Origin: Tetraselmis striata
Taxonomy: Eukaryota; Chlorophyta; Chlorodendrophyceae; Chlorodendrales; Chlorodendraceae
Reading direction: 5' to 3'
Assembly (NCBI GenBank): GCA_006384855.1
Contig: VCJN01000837.1
Span: 124,001-188,000 of the forward strand
Length of the DNA stretch: 64,000 nucleotides
Under the pieces are notes generated by a model. The model did no database searches, was not told where the DNA came from, and saw only the letters and a program-made list of their open reading frames with translations. Made by a program: the position numbers and the translations under genes. Positions 34,484-45,090 of the stretch are shown one piece after another; the stretch's first letter is position 1, and each line of letters opens with the position of its first letter.

Positions 34484-35850
34484 GGCGGCAGTCCCGGGGG
34501 CACCAGGGTCCCACTCGTTGCTGCCTGCTGTGTGTGTGTCTCGCAGCGGCTGGCGCTGCGGTCTCGCAGCAGCGGTAGCGCCGCTGCCGATAGGGTAGCT
34601 GAAGTTACACTTGTATTACGTCGCACCCGGGAGTGCGGACTCCGACTTGCAACGCTACACTCCGGCCCTCCGCCTGTCGTAGCGCTTAGCAGTGATCGTG
34701 ACTCCGTGAGGGAACGTTATGAAGGTGGAGCGCCGTGCTGCCTCGCGCGGCCGTCTCATGCGGAGCGCCGGTTGCCGCGCCGCGCGCGCCGCGCGCGATT
34801 CGCCCCACACTTTTTTTTCACATCACCAGTACTGCTCATAGTAGTCGACTAGTCGTAGTAGTAGTAGTCGACTAGTCGCGAATATACGGTACGGGTTACC
34901 AACTGCGGCCTCGTCTGGATGCTCGCGCGCGCACTCATCACGCCCGCGGCTCGCGTCCTCCGCAGTGCATGGTCCGCATACGCGTAAGGATCTAATCAAG
35001 GATTTGTCTTATTGTTGCATCAGTGCTTTAACATGTGCGCCCTAAAACCAATACTATAAGCAATTGTGAAAGGTGGCCAGCAAAAGAAAGATATAAATAC
35101 ATGAAACACAAGGCCAGGCAGGTCGCACTGTGAGATTCAGATGTGACATACAGGTGACGAAGCACTACTACTAGCGACTATTATTTATCCGTGAAGGCTG
35201 CTGCTGGTGGCGGCACGTCCATCCAGTTACGTGCGAGTACATCCGGCGTTATTGCCGGCGGGCGATAAATCCTTTTTGTCATCATTCTGGTAGTCGTACC
35301 AGCCCGGTGAAGCGTACATGGCACTGACGTACAAGGTACAAGGTTGTCCGTGTAGTACCGGGTAGTACGCGATATATTTATTACGCCGCTACCGGGGATG
35401 TAGTACCCGGTACCCGGTACCCGGGCACGAACCCTAGTCGTCCTGTGGATAACTACGACTATCAGTACATGGGAGCGCAAATCGCAGCCGTACGTACTTG
35501 GTAACACTGGGGAATTTGTAGTACTAGTACTGCTGATCGGGCCTGCCAGCCGTCCGATCAAAGGTCATCAGATGGGCGGTTTGGCTGCCATGTTTTGCCA
35601 AAGAGTGCTCACGTTACATAAATATTCGCGAGGGGGAGGGCGGGGGCAGGCAGCGGTTTGCCGAAGAATGATTGAATTACAATATTCGCGACAGCTGCCA
35701 TCGGGGGATGTGGCCCCGGGGGGGGGGGGGGGGGGGTGCGGGGGCGGGGGGACCACGCCCGCCCCGCCCCCCCCCGCCCCCCCTCGCCGCCAGCCGCTCC
35801 CGCCTGGGGGGGGGGGGGGGGGGGGGGGGGGGGGTAAAGGGGGCGGGGGC
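34484..35850. other. Spacer upstream of Serinc
   Basis: This holds the presumed Serinc promoter. It contains a short palindromic repeat near 34843-34878 (AGTAGTCGACTAGTCG twice), one copy of a dispersed repeat near 35010-35150, and nested GTACC/GGTAC words near 35395-35430. G runs at 35718-35737 and 35806-35834 precede the next gene. No gene is recognised. Confidence 0.5.
35010..35150 (+). repeat. Dispersed repeat family 2, copy 1
   Basis: CATCAGTGCTTTAACAT and the following AAGG-TGGCCAGCAA and GAGGCCAGG-type words match the start of 59505-59815. Its end, around CACTGTGAGATTCAGATGTG, is the reverse complement of sequence just before the 42950 copy. Confidence 0.65.
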
Positions 35851-35855
35851 TACTG

Positions 35856-36131
35856 CTTGTTCTTGTTCTTGCGTGCCCGGGGGACCCTCCGCTTCGACGA
35901 TCTCGCTGCCTCCGCCTCCGCCTCCGCCTCCGCCTCCGCCTGCGCCTCCGACTCCGCCTCCGACTCCGCGACCGTCAGTTTCTTACCTCGGCGTTTCTTC
36001 ACTGGCCTCTTCCGCTTCTTGTCATCCGTCAGTGTCTTCACCACCCCGGGAGGCTGTGCCGTCGACGACGCCGCCATGAGCTTCCTTACCTTGGCGTCGG
36101 GACGCCCCCTGTGCCCAGACACCCACAACAA
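35856..36131 (-). CDS. Lys/Arg- and Ala-Glu-repeat basic protein segment
   Basis: The frame encodes DDKKRKRPVKKRRGKKLTVA, then Ala-Glu repeats from a 6-base CTCCGC tandem (about 35905-35965), then RARKNKNKQ and a stop. A splice acceptor (GGGCACAG|GGGGCG) lies near its start, so it may be the last exon of a gene that begins at 36150-36440. The basic clusters look like nuclear-localisation or nucleic-acid-binding tails. The family is not recognised. Confidence 0.4.
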
Positions 36132-36151
36132 GCCACAATCGTTTCGCCTTT

Positions 36152-36436
36152 AAGCGGCTGAGGATGCGGCCTCCTCGGCCACCACGAGTTGCGCCGCTGG
36201 CACTGTGGAAGCCTTGGCGTTGATGAGGTGGGCCTTACGGCGCTCCCGGACGAACCTGCGCGCGGCACAAGTTAGCCACGAGTGGGTGCGTGCTAATGCG
36301 GAGGATGGAGTGTTTTGTTGCGCGCCCACCTTGTCACGGGTTTCCTCATGTCTTTCTCGTCCTCCTCGATGCCGGCGGCGCGGACACGCGAGACAACAAG
36401 GCTCGCCGCCCACTTTTGCCCGGGGGGGCGAGGTCG
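36152..36436 (-). CDS. Small unrecognised protein, apparent homopolymer frame slip
   Basis: ATG at about 36436 starts MADLAPP. The frame of the rest (KWAASLVVSRVRAAGIEEDE, donor AAG|GTGGGC) is reached only if the C7 run just after the start were one base longer or two shorter. The next exon (acceptor CGCAG|GTTCGTC) gives FVRERRKAHLINAKASTVPA and ends EEAASSAA-stop, in phase with the first. It may be an intact gene with a sequencing error in the homopolymer, or a pseudogene. The G-rich tract 36458-36498 lies just upstream of the start. Confidence 0.4.
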
Positions 36437-36889
36437 GCCATGGCGCTGTGAGCGGTGAAGGGGGGGGGGGGGGGGCGGGGGGGGGGGGGGGGGGGGGGCG
36501 GCCGAGGTGGAGAAACTAACACCCAGTCGACGACCGCCTTCCGCAGCAGTCAACGACACATCGGAGGCGAGGAGCAGCGCGCCACTACTATTTATATGCA
36601 CGTATTGTCAAGAGCTAGTCGGTGCGGCATTGTGTCGGTGTAATTTCGCAATGTTTATTGTTGAAGTAGCACGGCGTAATGGATACGGCGAGTGAATCCG
36701 GGATAATGTGTGCGACGAATGTGCGCGCGCAGCGGTGTGCGGCGGTGTGCGGCGGTGTGCGGCGGTGTGCACCGATGTTAATATAGTGTGAATATTATAT
36801 CGGCCGTAGACGATCAGGTCTGGCAGCACCGCCCGTGCTTGTAAATAAGCGACAATGGGTCTAGTCTCCCGCTAGTCTGTGCACCGCAA

Positions 36890-38020
36890 GTGCACTCCGC
36901 AAGCCTCGCCTCCATCCGCGTCGGAACCGGTAGTAAGTGTTGTTGTGTGCGCACATCGTGACAACATTAAACGGTGGCAATTGCAATAATTAGCGGTGGA
37001 TAATGTGAAGGCGTTTTCGAAATCGACAAAGAATGAGGCGGTGCTGGCGGAGTGCATTGGCGGTGCACAGAATAGCGTGTTGCTGGGGTTTTGGCTGCAT
37101 CGGACGCCGTATTCCCACCCATCCGGCACGGAATGTCCGGTTTTCACACATTTGTGTGTTAATAAAGCAGTGTGAATATTACGCGTCTTTTACGCCGGGT
37201 GGATGGGCATCCGGCGTCCGATGCACCCCAATTATTTGCAGCACGCTACTCTACGCACCCCAACGCACTCCGCAAGCCTCGCCTCCATCCGCGTCGGAAC
37301 CGGTAGTAAGTGTTGTTGTGTGCGCACATCGTGACAACATTACACGGCAATTGCAATTAGCGGTGGACAATGTGAAGGCGTTTTCGAAATCGACAGAGAA
37401 TGTGGCGGTGCTGGCGGAGTGCATTGGCGGTGCACAGAATAGCGTGTTGCTGGGGTTTTGGCTGCATCGGACGCCGTATTCCCACCCATCCGGCACGGAA
37501 TGTCCGGTTTTCACACATTTGTGTGTTAATAAAGTGTGAATATTACGCGTCTTTTACGCCGGGTGGGTGGGCATCCGGCGTCCGATGCACCCCAATTATT
37601 TGCAGCACGCTACTCTACGCACCCCCAACGCACTCCGCAAGCCTCGCCTCCATCCGCGTCGGAACCGGTAGTAAGTGTTGTTGTGTGCGCACATCGTGAC
37701 AACATTACACGGTGGCAATTGCAATTACCGGTGGGTAATGTGAAGGCGTTTTCGAAATCGACAGAGAATGAGGCGGTGCTGGCGGAGTGCATTGGCGGTG
37801 CACAGAATAGCGTGTTGCTGGGGTTTTGGCTGCATCGGACGCCGTATTCCCACCCATCCGGCACGGAATGTCCGGTTTTCACACATTTGCGTGTGAATAT
37901 ATATAGTGTGAATATTACGTAGGCGTCTTTTACGCTGGGTGGATGGGCATCCGGCGTCCGATGCACCCCGAATCTCACCAACACGCTACTCTACGCACCC
38001 CCAACGCATTCCGCCAGCCC
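36890..38020. repeat. About 370-bp tandem repeat, three copies plus a partial
   Basis: Units begin at CACTCCGCAAGCCTCG near 36894, 37267 and 37632, and a degraded one near 38007, with spacings of 373, 365 and 375. Each unit contains an inverted pair: GCATCGGACGCC...ACCCATCC and GGATGGGCATCCGGCGTCCGATGC, about 115 bases apart. One frame per strand stays mostly open across copies, but both are explained by the duplication. Confidence 0.9.
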
Positions 38021-38123
38021 CCCCTCTTTCCGCGCAAGTCCTACGTTCCATTGTATGTATATACATACGTACATGTATTGCTCCGAAACCAGCCCAAACT
38101 TTATGAGTGCACAAGTGTAAATG

Positions 38124-38148
38124 GGGGGGGGGGGGGGGGGGGGGGGGG
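38124..38148. repeat. Poly-G run (about 25 G)
   Basis: A G homopolymer next to the end of the 370-bp array. A second run of about 20 G follows near 38250-38269, after repeats of GGCGGGCCGACCC. Confidence 0.9.
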
Positions 38149-38930
38149 ATGCGGCGGCGGGGCATCCACTCACACATACCCCAGCGATGCATGACAAATA
38201 TTACATGCCGTGGCGGGTCGGCGGGCCGACCCGGCGGGCCGACCCGGCGGGGGGGGGGGGGGGGGGGGGCGTCTATTCAACTACACGTGCGACAGTGTCG
38301 TTTCGTGGAGCAGTATATGTGCCCGGCCTCATTTATACCGCCCCCTACCTGCGCTGCATGGTCTACCCCTAAGAATTACTTAGCACAAACCGCCATTACT
38401 TAATAGGAACCTAGCACAGCCAGGCTTATATGCCCGCTTTCCCGGTCAACTTCTACGCACTTTCCGTCCCTCAACCGCCGGACATGGGGGTTAAGCCGCC
38501 AGCCTCGGCAGTTGCTTAGCCAGACTTGGCATCCCGTACCGTGTCCATGGCTTCGCAGCTCTGCCGCTGGCACACGCCGAGTCCGGCGCTTGTTGCCGCG
38601 GGGTTGCGCACGCATGCACGCACGGTAATACGCCGCCGACGCCGCCACGCTTACTTCCACCACCTTCGCCAGCCGCAGCTTCGCACGCCTTTCCGCCGAC
38701 ATACGAAACGCACGAATCCCCCCCCGTCCCCGCGTCATGTATATTATATTCGAGGCGACTATGCGGGGCGCAGCACACGCCGCGGCGTGGGTCGGCGGAG
38801 CGACAGGCGGCGGGAGCCCTAATGGCCGGGCAGTATCCACACCCACACAGGCACCGCCGCTCACCTCCGACGCGGATGAACCGCCTCCCAAAGGAAACAT
38901 GCCGGTTGGTGGTAAGCCCAGCAGGCGTGC

Positions 38931-39635
38931 GTGGGGTGCCGGCGCCGGTACTGGTGCGACGGAGCTGTCGCGTCAGGAACCGCACCGCATGTGGAGCAAC
39001 ACATGGCGGTGCCGGCCCCACCTATGTCTAGGGCCACCTCCTCACAACACCCCGCCACGACGGCGTCGGCCACCGCCGACGGCGCCGTTGCGGGGAGGGA
39101 CGCCCTGCCAGGCGACGATGATGCGCCTGGTGCGCCGCGTCAGGAGTCAGAGGAGGCCGTGGTCGAGGCGACTGATCGGGCTAAGGGGGTTGTCGAGGCG
39201 AGCGAGGCTGCGCTCGCGCCACCCGCCCCGCAGCCACCTGCGGGACATGCCGACTTGCTCGTCGCCATGTTGACCGGAGCACTACGAGCAGTGGCGGGAG
39301 GCGGCCACATGCACTATCATGTGCGTGTCCTGGCCGGACGCCCGTCATGCGTGGACTGCGGCCAACGGACGGACTGGGAGTGTTGCTGCGACGGCACCCC
39401 GGCTTTGTGCGGCCCCAAGTACCCATGCATGACGACCCATCATCAGCGGGCAGTCCCCTGCCCGACCACGGCCACGAAGAGGGCGGAGTTCCGCCATGTC
39501 AGGGACGCGTTCCACGACGCGACTCGCGCCGCCGTGTGTGAGGCTTCCGAGAAGGCACGCGCGGCTGGTAGGGTGCGCAGGGTGAGGCGGCGGACGGCCC
39601 AGGAGCTGAAGGAGAGCGAGACATGCCGTCAGTGA
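38931..39635 (+). CDS. Ala-rich protein with piggyBac-tail-like Cys cluster
   Basis: An intronless frame of up to 234 residues. The start is uncertain: Met-1, or the Met of MAVPAPPMSRATS at about residue 25. The N-terminal half is Ala/Pro-rich and low in complexity. The C-terminal half has HYHVRVLAGRPSCVDCGQRT, WECCCDGTPALCG and PCMTTHH, a C-x2-C...C-x(n)-C...C...H pattern like the zinc-binding tail of piggyBac-type transposases. No catalytic domain is present. The end is basic (RVRRVRRRTAQELKE). It is probably a transposon-derived fragment. Confidence 0.45.
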   Translation: MGCRRRYWCDGAVASGTAPHVEQHMAVPAPPMSRATSSQHPATTASATADGAVAGRDALPGDDDAPGAPRQESEEAVVEATDRAKGVVEASEAALAPPAPQPPAGHADLLVAMLTGALRAVAGGGHMHYHVRVLAGRPSCVDCGQRTDWECCCDGTPALCGPKYPCMTTHHQRAVPCPTTATKRAEFRHVRDAFHDATRAAVCEASEKARAAGRVRRVRRRTAQELKESETCRQ

Positions 39636-39678
39636 GGTCGGGCGCAATGTCATTGGGTGGGGCACACGGACGTGTAAC

Positions 39679-39988
39679 ACTTGCACTTTGCGCGTACTGC
39701 TGGGTTACATCCAGGCTGCGTCACACTATGCAACCGGAAAGGCTGCGTTGCTACTGCAAACAATGCGACGCCTCACTCTGTAGCAACCGCTGCCGCGCCT
39801 ATCCCACAGCCGCTGCCCCCCCCCCCCCCCCCCCCCCCGCGCGGGATCCCCGCCATCAGCAGCTTGCACTTGCACTTTGCGCGTACTGCTGGGTTACATC
39901 CAGGCGGCGTCACACCGGAAAGGCTGCGTTGCCACTGCAAACGATGCTACGCCTCACTCGGTAGCAACCGCTGCCCCGCCCATCACAC
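39679..39988 (+). repeat. Duplicated Cys-cluster module
   Basis: A block of about 120 bases starting ACTTGCACTTTGCGCGTACT occurs at 39679 and again near 39868, separated by a C run. In one frame both copies encode RLRCYCKQCDASLCSNRC or RLRCHCKRCYASLGSNRC, which resembles the Cys-rich tail just upstream. They are probably degraded tails of the same transposon family. Confidence 0.7.
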
Positions 39989-40424
39989 TCGGGATGCTGA
40001 GAGCAGCTAAAGGGCACCGGGGGCGGGGCAAGAGGGAGCAGGGCCAATGATTGTGGAAGAGCGGGGACCCGCTTGCATGCCATCGTATTATATCTTGCAC
40101 AATATCTGTTGCTGCACTCATATCTCACATCACTAGCTTAGCTATAGTGATTCCCCCCCCCCCCCCCCCCCCCGCACCGCGTACGCACAAGCCTGGGTAT
40201 ACGCATCAACTGCCCGCCGGGATGAGAAACTGGTATTGGTAGTGTGTCTGTGGGGTGGAGGGGGGGGGGGCAAAAGAGCTGCCAATTGCTGCCAAGCTGG
40301 TGCGTTACATTGGGGCAGGCGCTGGGCAGACAATTGGGGCTCGCTTCAGAGCATTGTCTAGTGCCTATGCGGCTGCGCCGCCTCCGCCGCATGCAGACTC
40401 TGCGGGCTCACCAGCACCGCCACC

Positions 40425-42386
40425 TCAGTCATGCGGCCCTGCATCCCGCAGCCCGCCGCCGTCAGCCAGATCAGAGGTATCCAGAAGCCAGTGCTGGGGT
40501 TGTTGCGGCATGACCGCATAGTTTTCAGCGGCTGCCGTCCACAGCTTGTAATGCATCCCTTTCCGCCGATTCCGCTGTATGCGCTGTCTTGGCGCCGCGC
40601 TGCCCCGGCCGCCGCGCCTTGGCGCCGCGCTGCCCCGGCCGCCGCGCCTTGGCGCCGCGCTGCCCCGGCCGCCGCGCCTTGGCGCCGCGCTGCCCCGGCC
40701 GCCGCGCCTTGGCGCCGCGCTGCCCCGGCCGCCGCGCGCGCCTTGGCGCCGCGCTGCCCCGGCCGCCGCGCCTTGGCGCCGCGCTGCCCCGGCCGCCGCG
40801 CCTTGGCGCCGCGCTGCCCCGGCCGCCGCGCCTTGGCGCCGCGCTGCCCCGGCCGCCGCGCCTTGGCGCCGCGCTGCCCCGGCCGCCGCGCCTTGGCGCC
40901 GCGCGGGGTATCGAGTCCTCCCCTCCCTAGTGAGCGCGTCCACCTGCGCCTTGCGCTCGGGGCCGTCCTCCTCCGTCACCACATTCTGCAACCCCCACCG
41001 AGTGACGAACCACGCAGCTCCTTGCATGCGCTTGTACATGTGCCCAAGCACCGCCTAGGGACGCGAAGCTCCTTCTCGGTCATGATCGCCTTCACCCGGG
41101 CCTCCTCGAGCAGCGGACCGGCGTTAAGAATGGAAAACGTTTCCATGTGGTGCAAGCAGTCCTCCATGACCCAGCCGGACTGCACCGTCACCTTGCCTGA
41201 CCCTGCAGTCATGGAGGGGAATGCCGTCACGCCCACGCCCACGCCCACGCCCACGCCCGGGGGGGGGGGGGGGGGGGGGGGGTTACCTTTCGATTCTTGG
41301 ACACTGCAAACGAAGGGCGCAACCCGCGTTCAAAGTTGCTGGGTATCGGGACTAAAGCCTGGCGCCGGTCTTCCTGCTTCATAGCTCGGAATCCAATGTG
41401 GCCCTGCACGGTGACAAATTTCCTCCAGAAGTCCCTTCCCAAGCCAAAAAAAAACAGGTGGAACGGCGCGAGGGGGAAGAGGTTGATCATGCTGACATAG
41501 CCTAGGACCACATGCACATGGCACACGCCATGGCAGCCAGTGTTCTGCTTGGCCTCCGCCAGCCGGGTTGTGTTGAACGCCCGCCGGGCAAGGTGCGTGA
41601 TTCACTGGACAAGTCATCGCCTTGATGGACGGTTACCAAGCGAGCCTCCCCGTCCGCATCCACAGGGGGGTGCTCCTGGGCAGCCGCCATAGCCTCCACA
41701 ACCTGCCACGCCGACCGGGCGGGTGCGTGTGATTCCATACAACCGCAGTTGAGTGGTGCCACCAGCACGCAGGCCGGGCCCACTCACCTCTGAACGCAGA
41801 AGGTCCACAATGTCACCGTCCTCGAAAACAGCGCGCCATTGGGTCGCCCCGCCGTAGTCCTCCAACACCCACTCGGTAACGACGCCGGTTATCACGCCGT
41901 AGTGCCATACTCCCCGGAACTTCTTGGCGATGACCTTCATGTAGAAGTCGCCGGGATCGCCTTTCCATATCACGCCCTCATCGCGGGTTCGACGCCCGCC
42001 GGCGGCCACGCAGGCGCGTCGATGTCCATACCGTCTTCGCCAACGGGGTCCTCCCCCACGCCCATCACATCGTCCACCTTCGAGCCGCCGTCGTCCGAGA
42101 CCGGCGCCGGCGGGCCGTTTCCGACGGCTGCAGCTACTCCTGCTGCCGCGCTTGTTGCTGCTGTTGCTGCTGCTGCTGCTGCCGCCCCTGCTGCTGCTGC
42201 TTGTGATAAGGCGGCCTTGCGGCGCAACTTAGCCGCACGCTTCAACGAGTGGCTACAGTTCGGGTATTTCCGGAAGTGCCGCTCTCGCGCCGTCCTTTCA
42301 CTACTACCCGTCACGATGCCGTGGCAGTGCTTGCATGTGTACACGCCATCCTTCGACACACTCGCTATCCATCCCTTTGCCGGCAT
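40425..42386 (-). pseudogene. Transposon-like gene: BED-type finger, Tudor-like domain
   Basis: ATG at 42386. Exon 1 (42386-41788, donor GTGAGT) encodes a BED-like finger, YTCKHCHGIVTG...HFRKYPNCSH, then a poly-Ala stretch and an acidic linker. It then continues in another frame (slip near 42000) as FYMKVIAKKFRGVWHYGVI and WRAVFEDGDIVDLL, which reads like a small Tudor/chromo-type barrel. Later exons near 41700-41630, 41588-41276, 41225-41063 and 41058-40425 give LGYVSMINLFPLAPFHLFFF, GLGRDFWRKFVTVQGHIGF and GHMYKRMQGAAWFVTRWGLQ. The layout suggests a DNA-transposon gene, but I cannot place the catalytic residues. The last part reads through a 30-bp minisatellite. The apparent frame slip suggests decay or an assembly error. 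Confidence 0.45.
40588..40907. repeat. 30-bp minisatellite, ten units plus a partial
   Basis: The unit is CTTGGCGCCGCGCTGCCCCG plus GCCGCCGCGC, nearly identical throughout, with one 4-base insertion (GCGC) near 40738. It encodes a ten-residue repeat in all frames, for example RRQGAAAGAA on the minus strand. Near-identity of the units points to recent expansion. Confidence 0.97.
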
Positions 42387-42949
42387 GCCTGCTGCCGCGC
42401 GCGGGGGGCGGGGGGGGGGGGGGGTTTAGAGTTGGGGTGGATGTAACCCACCACCGGCAGGCAACACAGATGCGAGTGCGCGGCTGTCCGCGCTTGATTC
42501 AACGGTGAGCGGCGGTGACCGTGAGGCGACCCCGTACTTCATGCGCGTGCTGGGGCGTTACACAATCATCAGCAGTTAGGGCGGCTGCATTAAAACGCGC
42601 ACCTACGAACACCACCTACCGCCTACCACCTACCGTACCACCTACATCCGCCCACACCTCCGCCCGTCGTGCCGCACATCGCGGCACACCGCGGCGATGT
42701 GCAGCGATGTGCAGCGAGTACTTGCAGCCGCCTGTACTTAGCCCGGGTACTCCGCGTCGGCGGGCGACACGCGAGCCCGCGTGCGCATATCAATTTGATG
42801 AAATTATGGAAACGAGAAATTCATATAGTACTTTACAGGTCGCGCGCGATAGTCGTCGCTACTGGGTATGAAATCCACGTCCCTCGTCCGTCCCGTATCG
42901 TCCCCGTATGTCGTCGTTCGTCACCAGTAGGGCACATTTACGTCACATC

Positions 42950-43190
42950 TGAATCTCACAGTGTCGGAGGCCAGGGAGCCAAGAATCAAGGAAGAGCCAC
43001 GGGAACTAGGAAGCCACCAAGTCGCCAAGGAACCAAAGGGAAAAGGAAAACACCGAAAGCCAAGGAAAGACCCGAATCCGAAAGGGAAACGGGAAACCAG
43101 CGGGGACCACTGCCCCAGGCAGGGTGGGCTAGCATCAACCGCGGCGAGTGCGCTTGCAACCGATGATGACCCGGGTCATGGCAACACATG
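42950..43190 (+). repeat. Dispersed repeat family 2, copy 2
   Basis: GAGGCCAGGGAGCCAAGAAT and the following purine-rich AAGG/GCCAAGGAA words match 59597-59815 in the same orientation, ending at CCGCGGCGAGT...GATGACCCGGGTCATG. The purine-rich Lys/Glu-coding appearance is a by-product of composition. Confidence 0.8.
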
Positions 43191-43433
43191 CTGACGCGTG
43201 ATTCGACGCAGCCATGCGTAGGAGCACCATCATGTGCCGCGTGCGCCGCCGCGATCCCGCCAAGAACGTTTTCTGCATGCGCCGTGATGATGAGCAATGA
43301 GAAACGGCGGCGCCACGCAGACAAGATGAGCTGGCCCATTTTCTGGCAAGTGAATCTAATCAAGGATAAATTAGTGGAAGGATTAGTAAGGATTTATTAC
43401 GGATGGAGCAACAAGGGTCGCTACTACCTAAGA

Positions 43434-43495
43434 AACGGCCGTCGTAGGGACAAGGGTTTCATTAGTGTCACTCCAGTCCCAGGGGCGGGGAAAAA
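43434..43495 (+). mobile_element. LINE 3'-tail remnant
   Basis: ACGGCCGTCGTAGGGACAAG followed by GGTTTCATTAGTGTCACTCC and CAGGGGCGGGGAAAAA is a diverged copy of the LINE 3' tail. It is older than the copy at 29892. Confidence 0.7.
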
Positions 43496-44803
43496 GCAGC
43501 AGGAATACTCATCTGATCGCAGTATACCGCAATTAAATATTTTCATCATTACAACGCAATAGGCCAGTGTGAAGTTTCATACATTTGTCTTAGGTGCCCC
43601 CGCCTTTTTTTTCCCCCCCTCTTTTACTTGACAGCGGGACGGTAAGTAGTGCTAATGTACTGTAGTCCCAAACCATGATGTTTTTATCTATTATGCATGC
43701 GTGAGTGGCCCCCGGGTGCCTCTTGCGTGTTGCTGGTACTAACTTTGCAGCCTCAAGGGGGGGGGGCATGGAAGGGTGTACGTAGTAAGGGGGCATGTTG
43801 CTGCGCTGCGCTACCTCAAGGGCATATCGGAATGCAACGTCATTGTAATTGAAAGTATGACTCGTCACTACATGATGAAGCCCCCGACCCTCCCGCCGGT
43901 TGCTATGCAACCTACCATACACTGATCACTGATACTGATCACTAAAAGAGCATGTACTCGAGTGTATATATGTCCATACTTGGCGACCCTAAAACCCTGA
44001 ACCCAATAAAACTCGGCCGGGGCAGACTCATCCTCAGAGACCGAAGCTCACGCAAACACGCGCTGCCGCCGCTCGCTCATATATCAATACGGTACGTGTC
44101 ATCCTGGCGGGCTGGGATCTATAATTATTGGTAGTGCTTTGTATATATGTAGCACTGGCTTCTCCCATATGTACACATACACGGGCGGGCGCCAAGCAAG
44201 GATATCCCGCTGGCCTTGTCGGATGAGAAATATAATGCCGTTATGGGGGCTTAAATATTGTTTGGGTATTCAACAGTCTTTCACCCCGTGAAAAATGACC
44301 ATGGGCAGAAATCCCCCCCAACCCATTTTTTTTCACAACCTCCGCCACCTAAAACCATGATATGCATATGAGTGGCACTTGCGAACTAAATCCCGGAATT
44401 TGCGTAATAAACATGACCAGGCCGCATTATCGAAGCAAATTTTGAACGTGGCCAAAGTTCGCAAAACCCTCCGATGAGTTTTGGGGCCTTTCGAAAACAA
44501 TTGGGAATCTGCTATTTTAAAATAGATGGCAATCTAGAAATTTCCTCATCCCGGCCCACTTGGCAGGGCAGTACTACGTACTACTAGAGCGGGGGTGCCG
44601 CATGCCTGCCTGACCACTCACGTCCGGGCTGCGTGGCCTCATGTTCATCATTTTTGGTGTCAGTGTGTCACCAAGTAAAGTACAGCAGGTAATTCCCCCC
44701 GTCCCGCCCCGTAGTAAGTCTTGTACATTAATATACTCCCGTAGTTTTACCCGTACGAACCCGTACGGTGTCAGTACCGGTGTGAGGGAATGTGCTTACA
44801 TAT

Positions 44804-45090
44804 TTACATGAGCTAGCAGCAGAAGGCGATATCGGAAATCACCAAAATAAAAGGCAATCAGAAAGGTCCTCTACAGCGATTGCGGGGTGGAAGCAGTAAC
44901 ATGAGAAGACGCAGAGTGGGCACGAGCACACGCATCAGACTTGGCCATCTGCACACCGGCAGAGAGAATGCCGCCCAGGGTACCATGTATGCACGCAAGC
45001 CGAGACCCGCTGCAACAGCCCCCGCCGTGTGCGCGACAGGTGCCGGCGGAACTCAGCAGGTTGGCTGGCGACAAAGTTTCGAAGTGCCTG
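44804..45090 (+). repeat. Dispersed repeat, copy 2
   Basis: Matches 21003-21285 in the same orientation over about 280 bases. Both copies contain GCAGAGTGGGCACGAGCACA. Beyond 45090 the two diverge, and here a 25-base direct duplication (CACAGCCGCACAGGGAATGT) follows at 45158 and 45177. Confidence 0.85.

Noticed and set aside
36872-37984. Tandem protein-coding exons of a gene family
   Set aside because: Frames persist on both strands because the 370-bp unit is duplicated. No splice pattern or known domain supports coding.
40588-40907. Pro/Arg/Ala repeat proteins on the plus strand
   Set aside because: They are produced by the 30-bp minisatellite. All six frames are open there.
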